A model generated the notes under the pieces. That model saw only the letters and a list, made by a program, of their open reading frames with translations. It did no database searches and was not told the DNA's origin. The position numbers were made by a program, and so were the translations under genes. From Lunularia cruciata (Eukaryota > Streptophyta > Marchantiopsida > Lunulariales > Lunulariaceae), in assembly GCA_948567375.1 (NCBI GenBank), contig OX419757.1, positions 25,792,001-25,856,000 on the forward strand: a stretch of 64,000 nucleotides of DNA. The letters are read 5' to 3'. Within the stretch, counting starts at the first letter, position 1. Every line of letters begins with the position of its first letter. Shown in pieces: positions 36,252 to 46,769 of the stretch.

Positions 36252-36978
36252 TGTAATACTCTGAGGACAAGAGAAGAGAGAAAACACAGATTGCACACTC
36301 AAACAATCGATGCCCCAAGGGAGCACCTTCTCTTTATTATATAGACAAAGAGGATCTCCGCCAAGGAAGCTCCACCATAAGATTAGGGTCACAGATAGGT
36401 GACATGTCAGCAAGCTCCACACTTGGATTACTTACTTGGAGGGGTAACATGTCTGGTCTAGGTCCTATCTGGTTGGTCAAACAAGCTTTGACTGGAGGGA
36501 ATCTTCCTGTATGAATCTCAGAATCACGTGAGTAAGGTACCATTGGAAAGCTCTCGACAAGACAAAGCAGGGGGGAGGGAAGGCCAACCTTTCCTTTGAT
36601 AGGGGGAGAACTTGCACATTTGCAAGGCCTAATTCATCCGTTTAGGCCTCCAAAATTGCCTTCAAAGATTTCAGGCATATTTCGGTTCCTACTCTATTAG
36701 TAGAAGTACCCTTTTGGTGATACCTCTTTCTGATCTGTTTAGTCCATCATGTGTAACATCCTTCCAGATGTTAGCAAACCAATTCTCACCTTTAAATCAT
36801 ATGTCTAGCTATTGGTTCTAAGGTTCTCAAGTCTATTTTGGTTTTTGCACTATTAGTAGAAGTACTCTTTTGGTGATACTTCTATCTGATCTATTTCAAC
36901 CATCATGTATAACATCATTCTAGATGTTACCAAACCAAATTTCACATCTAGATCATATGGCTAGCTCTTGGTATTACA
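36252..36978 (-). repeat. 5' LTR of E3
   Basis: On the plus strand it begins TGTAATACTCTG and ends GGTATTACA. It aligns along its length with 30379-31122. Confidence 0.93.
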
Positions 36979-36983
36979 ACCAA
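36979..36983. repeat. Right target-site duplication of E3 (ACCAA)
   Basis: It matches 30374-30378 and lies next to the GTATTACA terminus. Confidence 0.9.
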
Positions 36984-37534
36984 ACACGGGAGTAATCTAT
37001 CAAGCTATGGAAATGGTCATTCTCAAGGTCACTAAACTCAGGAATCTAAGAGGTTTGGATCCTAGCATTGAAATCACCAAGGACAAGTACTGCACCTTTA
37101 CTTTGAAACTCCAACACATCCTTTGTCAAGGAGTGGAAAGGTTGCATGGTGTTGAGAGATCCGCTTGAATAGATTGGTGATGTCAATGGAGCAAAGTAAC
37201 AAACAGCAAGGAAGCAAGGTGTAGCAACTCCTCCAATCCTCAGCCATTGGTATCATCCACTTGAATCTTGGACTGTCAAAGAGACTAATTTTTCAAAGCC
37301 AAATCTGACGTAAGTAGCAATACCTCCAAAGCCCCTTCCTCTATGTTGCCTCCGCTTGTTCCAAGTTGAACCAAAAAGAGTGAAACCTTCAATGTCTTCA
37401 ATGGTGTTTCTTTCATGTTCCCATGTCTCCACAAGATTGATCAGATCAGCATCATCCCACACCAATTTAGCGCTTGAGTACTTGGTATGTGTGAGACGAT
37501 GAACATTCCAAAATAGTACTCTTAAGGTCTGCAA
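36984..37534 (-). pseudogene. LINE ORF2 N-terminus: apurinic endonuclease domain, interrupted by E3
   Basis: The frame 37253-37534 starts LRVLFWNVHRLTH (the catalytic Asn of the EEP fold), then DLINLVETWEH (catalytic Glu) and FGGIATYVR. After a frame change, VLVLGDFNARI (the GDFN box) appears at about 37,060-37,090. The ORF then meets E3, and the SDH box follows on the other side at about 30,150. All four signature boxes of the LINE endonuclease are thus present. The domain nicks the target DNA in active elements. Confidence 0.87.
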
Positions 37535-37579
37535 TTGCTATGTGGTAGTTGACAAATTCCTTTGGGTGATCACATCTCT

Positions 37580-38470
37580 ATTGTCTCTCAAGAATGCAAC
37601 AAAACCTGCTTGTTAAGCCTCCTTCACTTTTGCTAATTCTCCCTTCTTTGCTTGCCATTGGCGAGGTGTGAGATCAAGGTCCAACCAAATACGCTGCCCC
37701 TTCAATATAGCCTTATTATCACTACATTCCTTTGAGTTTCTGAGCCAAACCTCGCCAAAATGCTTCTTAGTTGGGCACCTTGTTGTCCCAATCCATATGC
37801 TTGCAAAATTTGAGGATCATCAACTCTCAAAGAATCACCAATAAACTCACACACTATGGCCTTGGTGTCTTCCTTCTCGCTCTCTGGCAAACCTAAAATC
37901 CTTAAGTTCATTTTGACCAATTGGTTCTCCTTCTCAACCTTATGCTCTTGCAAGTAAGAGATTTGAACCACCTTAGTAGCTTCAACATAAGACTTCATCT
38001 TCACTTCTAATGTGTCTACAATCTATTGGAGCCCTCCACCTTGTGTAGCAATGTTGTTGGCTTGTGCTCCCAAGGAAGCAACTTTCTCAGTAGCATCAAC
38101 CATCCCCTTGGTTGATGTTAACAGAGAGATAATACTTTTCTTCACGTCTTGAATCTCTTGGTTGACTAGGTTCAAAGACTTTTTTACACTACTGATCTCA
38201 ACCTTTACAAATTCCATATCAGTCATGAGAGTACTCATGCAATGGGACATAGGTGCCATGAAGCTTCTAAGGTCTTTGTGGAAATCATTTTCTTTCCTAT
38301 ACATTTCAGCTAATTGTTGTTGCTTCATGGCTATATCAACAATGTATTTCACCATCTTGGACTCCTCTATTGTGCAAATCACTTTATCACTCACATTCAA
38401 TCTGGAAGTTTTACTTCCAACACCAAAACTTCAGGATTTTCAAGTAGGCATCACTACTGTTTTACATTTG
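37580..38470 (-). pseudogene. LINE ORF1, L1 ORF1p-like
   Basis: The frame 38023-38400 has a coiled-coil-like stretch (VKVEISSVKKSLNLVNQEI, then SIISLLTSTKGMVDATEKV). The next frame 37702-38004 reads ENQLVKMNLRILGLPESEKE, ILQAYGLG and ILARFGSETQRNVVI, which fits the RRM-like central domain of L1-type ORF1 proteins (transposase_22 family). It lies immediately upstream of the endonuclease ORF. ORF1p binds the LINE RNA as a trimer. A stop and frame changes break it. Confidence 0.7.
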
Positions 38471-41400
38471 TAAGCACTACTAGGCTGGTTTTGAATTAAG
38501 GAACTTGACAAGCTGATTCTAATGAGATAAGAATCACCTCATTTGAATATGTGAGTGCAAAGATACTATCATTCAAATCTTTCAAATCATAGAGATACCA
38601 AAGGCAGCAAAATTTGAGGTACCTAGAGCTTCTAATCTGTCACCTAACCTTTGGCAATCAACTTTCAGTGCAAAGGTCTGAAGGTCTGAGGGACACAAAG
38701 ATCACTTCTTTGGGATCATTGAGTACAAAGATACAATGGCTTGATATGCACTTCATAATGCTATGATATCCAGAGAGTCATAGATTTCAAACTGTCACAA
38801 CTTCCTTATCTGACCTCCAAGTTTTACAAATCAGACCTCAATAGAAACCTTGCACAATGTCTGTTCTATTGCCACAAAAACCACTTGATTTGGACCTATA
38901 AGTATAGAGCAGTCCTACTGTGGTACCCACATTTTTCATTTTGGACGAGTTTTGAAGAAGTGACTTGCTGAAACCAAATTGAAACCAAATGGAGAAGAAA
39001 TGAGGGGAAACTTGTATCTTGATCAAACCCAAGGAAGTCAACTTCATGTTAGAGGAAGAAGGACTTAGATTGGATCAAACCTAAAGAAGCTTACTTTGTA
39101 TTAGAGGAGGAAAAACTCGGACCAGACGCCGAAGGAGGGCAGACCCAAAGGAGGAAGAGAAGTTGGAGATCAGGATTCTTGCGTGGGCTGTATCTCAATG
39201 ACGACAAGTCCAAATCATGCATGCAATATCTTATTAAAAGCGTCTTGTTCAGGGCTTTCTGTTGCTACCAAAATCGTAGAGTTTGAAAGTATGGACAAGA
39301 AGTAACAAGCATTTTACGTTTTGGGAGTAGATATACAGAGTAGTTTAATGTCTTCGGGTTGGTGTCTTCGGGTCAATGCGACTTCGGACTTGAGACTTGA
39401 GACTTAAGACTTGAGACTTGAGACTTTGGAATTTGGACTTCAGACTTAAGACTTGAGACTTAAGACTTGAGGCTTGAGACTTGAGACTTGAGACTTTGGA
39501 CTTCAGGTTTACATGACTTTGGGTCATGAGACTTCACCTCAAGACGAAGATGACTAAATCCAAGGTAGTTGGACCTCGGAGTGCAATGAAGATAACTTTG
39601 GGAATCTTGCCAAAGGCATTAGAGAGAGTTAGGATAGAGAAAGAATAGATAGTTAGAATACCCATGACTTCAATTTCAGTTCTGATTGAAGATAGAACAA
39701 GAATTGAAGGAGAAGTAGTAGTGAATAAACCCGAAGTGCAAGATCATACAATAAGTGTCTTTGGGTCAGTCACATGAGAGATTATGGGAAAGTGTGTTAC
39801 AAATTGAAGGTGTAGATAGTGTACCCATGCTTTCAATTACAATTCTTGATGAGGATATAGTATAATTAGCAAAGGAATTGATAATAGTTAACTTCGATGT
39901 TATAGAAGTAGGAATTCAGGTGTCATCGGACTTGTTATTTCACACATTAGAGAAGAGTGGGTTAGGAGATAAAGAGTTAGATAAGTCACTCCTTAGTGCA
40001 ATTGTAGTTCCTAGTGTAGAAGTAGTAGAAGGAGTGAAGGAGTTAGTAGTTGTAGATATACTCGAAGAAGGAGAAGTGGTAGGAAGATCATCGGGTTTGA
40101 AAGTTGATGAAGAGGTGGACATCGGATCAGGGTAGTAACAATTTTGAGATAGGAAGAGGCAGATATGAAGAGATGGATTGTTAGTTTGGATCTACAAGTA
40201 GGAAGAGATGTTAGGAAGCGGTATAGTAGGAAGAACTATCATTTGCTTTAGTATTTAAGGGGAGCATTTGTATTACTATGTTGTTGAGTACTCAAATTTC
40301 TAAAGCAAGTGTTGTTTTTCAGTGCTTGTCACTTGAGTTTTATTCAGATTGTCAATTCCGTGTTTGTGTTTGTGAGTGTGTGGAGAAATTTGAAGTGCAA
40401 GTCAGTGTGCTTGCTGGATGTTGGATTCTGCAGCCTTGATCTTCATTCTATGTGTTTGATTGTGATTGAAGTGCAGTCGGAGCAATGCCTTGACAGATCT
40501 GAAAGGAATTGTAGTGTTGGTAGTATTATGCATTTGTGAGTGCAGCATGAAGTTGATGTGAAGCAATTTTGATCGAGGAAGTTGTGCCTTTAGTGGAAGG
40601 ATGGAACACAATTCTGAGGTAAAATTGTTTTCACAGTGAAGTGTTGTCTTAGGGAGAATCTGAATCATCACAATCAAGATTTGTTTGGATAGAATTTGCT
40701 ATGTTGTGATTATAAGTGTGCGTATTTATGACAAGTTGTCAAGATCGTGAGCTTGTTACTCTCTTCTGGGTGTGGTTTCTACCTGAGAGATTAAAGACAC
40801 AACCAAGAAAAACTGAAATTAATACTTTACTTTGTATTTGACCTATTCTGAATCGTATCTTTGTGGGAACAAACTTTACTTACCCTATTACCGCAAAAGT
40901 GATATTTGCCGGGTTGTCACACTTACTTCACATGTCTAGATTTTAACACCAAGTACTTGCAAGTGTTATAGTGAATAAATGGTCATATCATTTGCCTTGG
41001 ATATCCAAATTTTTCAAGTGTGGACTAAATAGAAAGCCTATGACTATGTAGTTCTTATCACATAAAAATCACTTGGGTTGGGTCTGTGAGTGAGGAGAAC
41101 TAGCACTGCAAAGTTGGTACGATGTGTACACCAAGATGCACGAGATGTGACAATGAGAATTACCACCACAGCTTACTCAGACCTCCATGTGCTACAGTCT
41201 TGGCCTTGAAAGAGAGCTTGTAACTTACAAATTTTGATGCAGCAATTTTCACTGGATTTGTACTTGTGACCACAGAGCAATAACCTTCCAAATTCTTGCA
41301 CAATCACAAGGACTACTCAAAACTTCCTCAAAATTGAAAAATCAAGATCTCCTCGTGTATTGCTCCAAATAGGACAAGCTTTACCTTGAAAGAAATCTAA

Positions 41401-41872
41401 TGAGACTTCAATCAATGAGACTCCAATCAATCCATTTGCTCAAGTATTGGCAGAGATACCATCATTTGAATTGATAGTTTAAACCCTAATATCTGCCAAA
41501 TATGACAAAATTTGAATCCTTGTAACTTTTTGTACATATGTGGGCTTTCAGCATGCTTGATATCAATCAAAAGAGCTCTTCAAGGCGCATCTATTGCCAC
41601 AAAAATCATTCCATTTGGACTCTTGATGATGAAGAAAAAAACTCTCAAATATTGAGCTTCTATAAAAAAATTCAATCGCTCATAACTTTAGTCACTAAGC
41701 TCAAAATGGTGCAATCTTGGTGTCCATGGAAAGCTCTTGGCAAGGTGCTTAAAAAAATAAAAATAGCAAGGTTTGGATGAGTAAGTGCTGAGATATGACA
41801 ATCTGAATTTATGGAAAAATCTCCTCTCTTAAAGCTTTAAAAAACCTTTCAAATAGCTCTTGACAAGAGCTA
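38471..41872. other. Unassigned part of the LINE block, possibly with a further insertion
   Basis: No protein domain was recognised. 38,840-38,900 and 41,570-41,620 share CTATTGCCACAAAAA followed by TTGGAC-type segments. 39,010-39,110 contains two adjacent copies of a ~52-base GATCAAACC...TTAGAGGA segment. From about 39,150 to 40,920 CpG is more frequent, with a heptanucleotide minisatellite and, at 40,240-40,920, sequence that looks like an LTR or promoter (TATTTAAGGGG followed by GT-rich, stop-rich DNA), but no termini or target duplication could be set. Confidence 0.4.
39380..39505. repeat. Heptanucleotide minisatellite (ACTTGAG)n
   Basis: The unit ACTTGAG, with variants ACTTAAG and ACTTTGG, repeats some 17 times. 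Because the unit is 7 bases, every frame of one strand cycles through the same heptapeptide, read on the minus strand as SLKSQVL inside an open frame of 60 codons (39345-39527). Confidence 0.85.
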
Positions 41873-41992
41873 GAGTGGCACAAAATCAAATCTATATACT
41901 AACCAATAGATAGAGTGGCACAAATAATTGGTAAGAGAAGTCTCTCATGATCCATGGACCTCACCTTAGAGGCATATGTGAGAGCTAAGAAC
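41873..41992 (-). repeat. Second copy of a LINE ORF2 3' segment
   Basis: 41898-41992 aligns with 28229-28323 almost base for base (AACCAATAGATAGA, AAGTCTCTCATG, TCCATGGACCTCACCTTAG, GGCATATGTGAGAGC), and weaker similarity runs down to about 41873. The orientation is the same. It abuts the point where E2 integrase resumes. Confidence 0.85.
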
Positions 41993-42620
41993 CAACTTCA
42001 ATGGTGAGATCACGATGATGGTGGTCCACATATTGTTTTTGATGATTCTGAGCAACAAGGAGGTAAGATTTGGCTTGTTGGAGAGATTGGGATATAGTGG
42101 TCAAGAATGTTGAAGTATGAGGAACTTGAGATGGAGTGGAGCAAGAAGAGAATCTAGAACAAGTGAATCTTGGCCAAAATTGAGAAAGAAAGGAGAAAAT
42201 CCAATGCTTGCTTGTTTGGAATTGTTGAAGGTAAATTTTGTAGCTGCAATACATTCATCCCAATTGGTATGGTGACCATTAACAAAGGCACACAACATAT
42301 CCTCCAATGTATGATTTTCACTTTTGGTTTGTCCATCAATTGGAGGATAATAGGCCGTGGACAAAGCAAGCTTGATGCCGAGTATCTAGAAGAGTGCTTG
42401 CCAAAAATTCTCGGTAAATCAAGGATCATGGTTGGAGATGAGTACACATGGCATCCCATGATACTTGAAAACATTATCAAAGTAGATTTGTGCTAAGGTT
42501 GAAGCATCCACGATATCATAAGTTAGATTTGCTTATTAAGCTTATCCACAAACACCACAATTCTTGTGTATCCTTGCTTTGTTTTGGGCAAGGATGTGAT
42601 GAGATCCAAGCTCACATGCT
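41993..42620 (-). pseudogene. E2 integrase core
   Basis: The frame 42101-42364 reads MSTAYYPPIDGQTKSENHTL (the DGQTE region with the catalytic Glu displaced), EDMLCAFVNGHHTNWDECIA and GFSPFFLNFGQDSLV. The frame 41985-42254 continues QSLQQAKSYLLVAQNHQKQ to the break at DLTIEV. The upstream core in broken frames reaches about 42,600. It matches E0 at 1-340. The C-terminal part lies at 27407-27630. Confidence 0.85.
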
Positions 42621-43480
42621 CCCATCAAGAGGATGGAATGGCTAGTGGAAGGAGTCCACTCGGCTTTTGGTTATTGGTCTTGTTTTGTTGGCAACTCTCA
42701 TACAATAAGACACATTCTCAAACATCTTGCATCATGTTGGGCCACCACTATCGGCATTGGAGAGTACCCAAAGTCTTGTCCACATCTATATGACCAGTTA
42801 TGGGTAAATCATGGGCTTCTTGAAGGCGCACAAGTCAAAAATCACCTTTTGCTAGAACATAGATCCAACCCTCATGAAATAGAAGGCCCTCCTTGATGAA
42901 GAAGGTGTTATACTCCTTATCGCATAATGTAAGGCGACCATGTACCATTTGGAAGAAAGGATCTTGTTGTAGAGCTAATTGAAACTCATTTTGGACCTTA
43001 GAGTCAATTGACACTATTGTAATTGCCACTATGATGAGAGGAAGAGACTTCAAATCAAGTTGTCATGATAAAGCATCAAGATGATGTTGAACTGATATGG
43101 TTTGTACTCAAATTTGATGTCAAAAAATTAGAGTCATTTCTCCCATTGATGATATCTACTCTTCATGTGTTCCAAGTGGTAGGTCTGCAAAAATGGTTTG
43201 TGATCAGTTTGCATGATCACTTGTTTCCCTAAGAGGTAATGCCTTTATACCTTGGTGGCATATACCATTTCAAGTTGTTCTCAATCTCAAGTAGAGTAGT
43301 TTCTTTCAGTTGTATTGAGTCGGCAAGACACAAAGGCAATGGGATGTAGTCCATTTGGGAATTCTTGTTGCAACACGGCTCCAATTGCAAAGTTAGAAGC
43401 ATCAAAATCAACCACACACAGTAGTTGAGGATCATACGGTTGAAGAATGGGCCTTTAAGATACCATATTTTTCAACTTCT
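42621..43480 (-). pseudogene. E2 RNase H and integrase N-terminal region
   Basis: The frame 42835-43053 carries the RNase H to integrase spacer (LALQQDPFFQMVHGRLTLC, then FIKEGLLFHEGWIYV). The stretch 43229-43435, with ANFAIGAVLQQ-type sequence in broken frames, holds the RNase H core. Stops and frame changes are frequent. It lies between RT and integrase on the minus strand. Confidence 0.65.
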
Positions 43481-44400
43481 AGAATGCTTCTTTGTGCTTG
43501 GTGGTCCATTTCTCAAGTCTTTCTCCAAGAAGTCAATCAATGGTGTAGCCACATGAGCATAATAATGGATGAACCATTGGTAAAACTGGCCTGTCCATTA
43601 AATGCACGTATTTTTATAGCATCCTTTGGAGTAGGCCAATCAGAAATGGCCTCGATTTTCTCCTCTTCCATCTTGATCCCCTTTGATGAGATCTTGTGCC
43701 CCTAGAAGGTAACTTCCTTTTGCCAAAAGGCATACTTGGACTTCTTGAAGTAAAATTTCCATTGTTGTAGTCGTCTTAGGACTTCCTGCACATGATTCAT
43801 GTGTTTTGCCTTTGCCTTGCTATAGATTAAGATATCATCCAAGAACACCACCACGTACCAATCCAATAGTTCATCCAACACCCAATGCATCTGCTCCATG
43901 AAGACTATTGGAGCATTAATGAGCCAGAAAGGTAGAACTCTCTACTCAAAATGCCCATATCTTGTGCAAAGGACCATCTTTGGCATATCTTCCCTATCAA
44001 TGTGGATTTGCCAATATGCGTTGCAAAGATCCAACTTGGAAAAGTATTGTGCTCCACTCAATTGATCAAGCAAGTCATCAATTTGAGGCAAGGGATATGC
44101 ATTCTTCATTTTTTGCTTATTGAGCACATGATAATCAATACAAAAATGAAGTCCTCCATCCTTCTTTGGAACAAACAATACTAGTGCTTCCTATGGAGAG
44201 GTACTATGTTGTATGAAGTCCTTTTCCAACAACTCTGTTAGTGTTATCCACAACTCCTTCAACTCCTTTGGTGAGAGCCGATAGATTGGTCCACTCACTG
44301 GAGTACTCATTGACAATAAGTCAATCTTGAAAGGCATACCATGATTGGAATGTAATCCATTTGGCATATCATCCAAAAACACCTCCGCAAACTCCTAAAC
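43481..44400 (-). pseudogene. E2 reverse transcriptase
   Basis: The frame 44191-44382 holds GPIYRLSPKELKEL and KDFIQHSTSP; 43942-44178 reads MFVPKKDGGLHFCIDYHVLN and AQYFSKLDLCNAYWQIHI (catalytic Asp); 43702-43899 holds the catalytic box VVFLDDILIYSK and the KFYFKKSKYAFWQKEV connection. The active-site residues are kept, but the frame is interrupted. Confidence 0.87.
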
Positions 44401-45110
44401 TATTTGATCAACCATTGCTTGATGAGTCTCTTGGCTCTCCTTGATTGTCCTTGTGCTATCACCTTGATCCACATTGCAAAAATAGACTTATCTTCCTCCA
44501 AAGCTTGCTCTATGGTTGCTTCACTAACAAACTTCCCATCTAGGGACTCATTTCTCTTCAAAGCTTGTTCCATGGTTGCCTTCCTAGCAAACTTCCCATC
44601 TTGGTGCTCCTCTCTCTTCAAGGTATGCTCTATGGCTACCTTCTCAACAAACTTCCCATCTTGGGACTGACTATTCTTAGGTGTTTTACTTCAAGGTGCC
44701 TGACAACCTAATCAAAAATTCCTACCTTGTTGTTGTATTTGAATTTGTCATTGGGTCCAATCAAATTGAACCTTATGACATTCAAGCCAAGGTAGTCCTA
44801 GAATGACATCATAGTGTAGAGGTGTCACTACAAACATCATACACTCCAAATACTCCTTCCCAATCTTAAAAGTAACAAGATATGAGGTACGGAATGCAAA
44901 ACCCTTTCTACCATCTGCCATCATCAATCTATTTCCAATCATTAGCTTGATAGGATACCCAATTCTGTTGCTACTTGCATAGACATGCAATACTCTAAAA
45001 TTATAGAATCAACCAAAATCCTACAACCTTGATTAGATATTGTACCTTGCAAGTGAAGCAAACTTGCATAGGTTGAGCTTTCAATCCCATTGGTACTAAT
45101 CAAGCTCCCA
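44401..45110 (-). pseudogene. E2 protease region and internal repeat
   Basis: The frame 44748-44990 reads IGYPIKLMIGNRLMMADGRK and FVVTPLHYDVILGLPWLE, the usual second half of a gypsy aspartic protease (ILGLPWL box). The catalytic Asp half, near 45,000, is decayed. Between protease and RT, 44,490-44,670 holds three imperfect tandem copies of a ~60-base unit, read as EQALKRNESLDGKFV-type repeats. Confidence 0.7.
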
Positions 45111-46010
45111 ATAGGTGGCTCAAAATCTCCAACTAGGATTCCTCATTTATTGAATCATTTTGCTCCACAAACTCCATCTGGGCAACTTGTCAAGGTCACC
45201 CATTCCTAAGTGGACATTCAGCAATGTGATGTCCGACTTGGTGATAGTAAAAACAACCTTCATTTTGTCGTAATCTTTCTCAATCTATTGTAGCAAGTGG
45301 TCTCTCCTAGATAGCATCAATCTTTATTGGTTCTGGTTCTTCTACTTGTGCGTAATGTACTTGTAAGCTTTGTGTAGGTCAAGATCAAGATCAAGTTGTC
45401 ACAACCAAGGAATCAAAGTGCTCAGCCAATTGCATGGCTTCTTCTACATTTTGTGGTTCTTGCATGGTCGCCTCAAATTTGGTTTGCAATTTCAATCCCC
45501 GCACAAATTGATCCAGAATTTCACGTTCCTGTATATTTGGAATTTGCATGATGATGTTCTAAAATTGTGTGATGTAGCTCCTTATTGAGCCATTCTGCTT
45601 CAACTCCGCCAATTTATCTTATGCGGCTCAAATGGCATTTATAATTTGAAATCGACCAAGTATTTCATTCTTGAATTCTACCCATGTCAAAATGGGTGCA
45701 ACAATCTGTCAATTCAACTTGCTCCACTCAAAATTGCCACCAAAGTTTTGCCATACCATCCAATTGGCTAGAAGCCAAGAGAATTTATTTCCATTCATCT
45801 TGAAGATTGGTGGCCTCAAAGTAACGTTCAAAGTCAAACACAAAATTCTCCATTGTGCACAGAAGATTCTTGCCTTTAAACACCTTGGGTTTTGAAAATT
45901 GAATGCTATCTTCTCCATCTCGAACTGGCGCTCTCTCTATATGTTCTTGTTGGTGGTGGTCTCGTTCATCCAATAATCGCGTAAGATGCTCAATTTGTTG
46001 CTGCATTGCA
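45111..46010 (-). pseudogene. E2 gag with decayed zinc knuckle
   Basis: The frame 45785-46006 begins MQQQIEHLTRLLDERDHHQQ and continues FSKPKVFKGKNLLCTMENFV and FDFERYFEATNL, a chromovirus gag N-terminal region. The following frame 45709-45918 covers the rest of the capsid in a shifted reading. At about 45,205-45,250 a zinc knuckle reads CFYYHQVGHHIAEC, with the second Cys changed to Tyr. It starts about 300 bases inside the primer site. Confidence 0.75.
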
Positions 46011-46294
46011 AGGATAACATCCAGTATTGCCCCTATAGCTACTACTCTATCCCACTACTCCCAATTTATCTAATTGATTCACACATAAATGCAGTACGTC
46101 CACCATTCTCCATAAGTTACAATTGGAAGTATCAAAGGTTCCTCAAACAAGTTGATCATATGCATAAAATCTTGCCCAAAATGCGAGGTGATGAATTGTG
46201 TGAAATGATGCTTGGGTAATATATGGGTATGAAAATCCCAATGGTTTGGTGGAAGTGGATTTGGTGGTCCATAAATTCCATCCACCCCATTCTT

Positions 46295-46306
46295 GCTCTA
46301 ATACCA
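46295..46306 (-). other. Primer binding site of E2 (tRNA-iMet type)
   Basis: The minus strand reads TGGTATTAGAGC one base inside the 5' LTR. It differs from TGGTATCAGAGC by a single C-to-T. Confidence 0.87.
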
Positions 46307-46307
46307 A

Positions 46308-46764
46308 TATAAAAAACCAATACCGAGGAGAGAAATAGGAGAATGGAAGCTCACATTGGGACGTTGGAATGAGAGAAAAATCCAAATGCCTAGCATGAGC
46401 TTCGGCTTTGGTATTTATAGGTAGCATACAAGGCGCTTGAGAAGCTTCTCAAGAAGCTTCCTTCTAGAAATCACCTACTTGGCGTGCAAGCTAAGCTAGT
46501 TGGAAGCTTCTAGAAGCTTCCTTCTAGAAGCTATTTACTTGAGATGCAAGTTGAGCTAGTCGGGAAGCTTTCCAAGAAGCTTCCTAGATACTTTTGGAAT
46601 ATTCTAGGTTGTCCAAGATTCCCCACTATAGCCTCCCATGGGAGTCTAGGCAGTGTCTTAGTCCTAGTGCGGTGGATCGTCCTAATAGACCCGCTAAGCT
46701 AATTTGTCTTATTTTCTAGTTTGTGAGCCCTACTAACTTTGTCACTAAACCCTATATTGTTACA
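46308..46764 (-). repeat. 5' LTR of E2
   Basis: On the plus strand it begins TATAAAAAACC (TG decayed to TA) and ends TATTGTTACA. It matches 26990-27406 but lacks a ~50-base stretch and carries an extra ~85 bases at 46609-46695 that neither the other E2 LTR nor the E0 LTR has. Confidence 0.87.
46411..46600 (-). promoter_or_regulatory. HSE-like array and TATA box in E2 5' LTR
   Basis: 46503-46520 reads GAAgcTTCtaGAAgcTTC, four perfectly spaced heat-shock units, followed by TTCtaGAA at 46522-46529. Further GAAgcTTC pairs are at 46441-46448 and 46453-46460. The minus-strand TATA box TATAAATAC is at 46411-46419, about 90 bases downstream. This would be the promoter LTR of E2. Confidence 0.55.
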
Positions 46765-46769
46765 TATAG
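46765..46769. repeat. Right target-site duplication of E2 (TATAG)
   Basis: It matches 26985-26989 and lies next to the TTACA terminus of the 5' LTR. Confidence 0.85.

Larger units (their letters stand above)
30379..36978 (-). mobile_element. Complete Ty3/gypsy chromovirus E3 (6.6 kb), nested in LINE
   Basis: Both LTRs (744 and 727 bp), the 5-bp target duplication ACCAA, a tRNA-iMet-type primer site and a polypurine tract are present. Coding order on the minus strand is gag, zinc knuckle, protease, RT, RNase H, integrase, chromodomain. Terminal inverted repeats are TGTAATAC/GTATTACA. LTR differences are mostly transitions, roughly a dozen in the first 300 bases by eye. It is the youngest insertion of the nest, but pol and gag carry several stops and frame changes. 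Confidence 0.93.
27631..41988 (-). mobile_element. LINE-containing block inserted in E2 integrase
   Basis: E2 integrase homology stops at 27630 and resumes at 41989, with GAAC at both edges (27627-27630 and 41989-41992). The block contains a minus-strand LINE (ORF1 37580-38470, endonuclease/RT ORF2 27840-30373 plus 36984-37534) and the LTR element E3. What fills 38471-41872 is unclear, and its far end carries a second copy of a LINE 3' segment, so more than one event may be involved. Confidence 0.6.
26990..46764 (-). mobile_element. Chromovirus-family LTR retrotransposon E2, containing nested LINE and E3
   Basis: The full span runs from the 3' LTR (26990-27406) to the 5' LTR (46308-46764), with the coding sense on the minus strand and TATAG duplications on both sides. 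The internal part proper is 27407-27630 plus 41989-46307. The middle 27631-41988 is a later insertion. The element sits in the 3' LTR of E1. The order gag-protease-RT-RNase H-integrase is typical of Ty3/gypsy. All ORFs are broken. Confidence 0.85.

Noticed and set aside
40240-40920. Calling a solo LTR
   Set aside because: Neither TG/CA termini nor a target duplication could be identified with confidence.
42170-42496. Plus-strand frame of 108 codons
   Set aside because: It is the antisense shadow of E2 integrase, which has clear homology on the minus strand. The same applies to plus-strand frames at 31584, 33838, 34752, 34936 and 38162.
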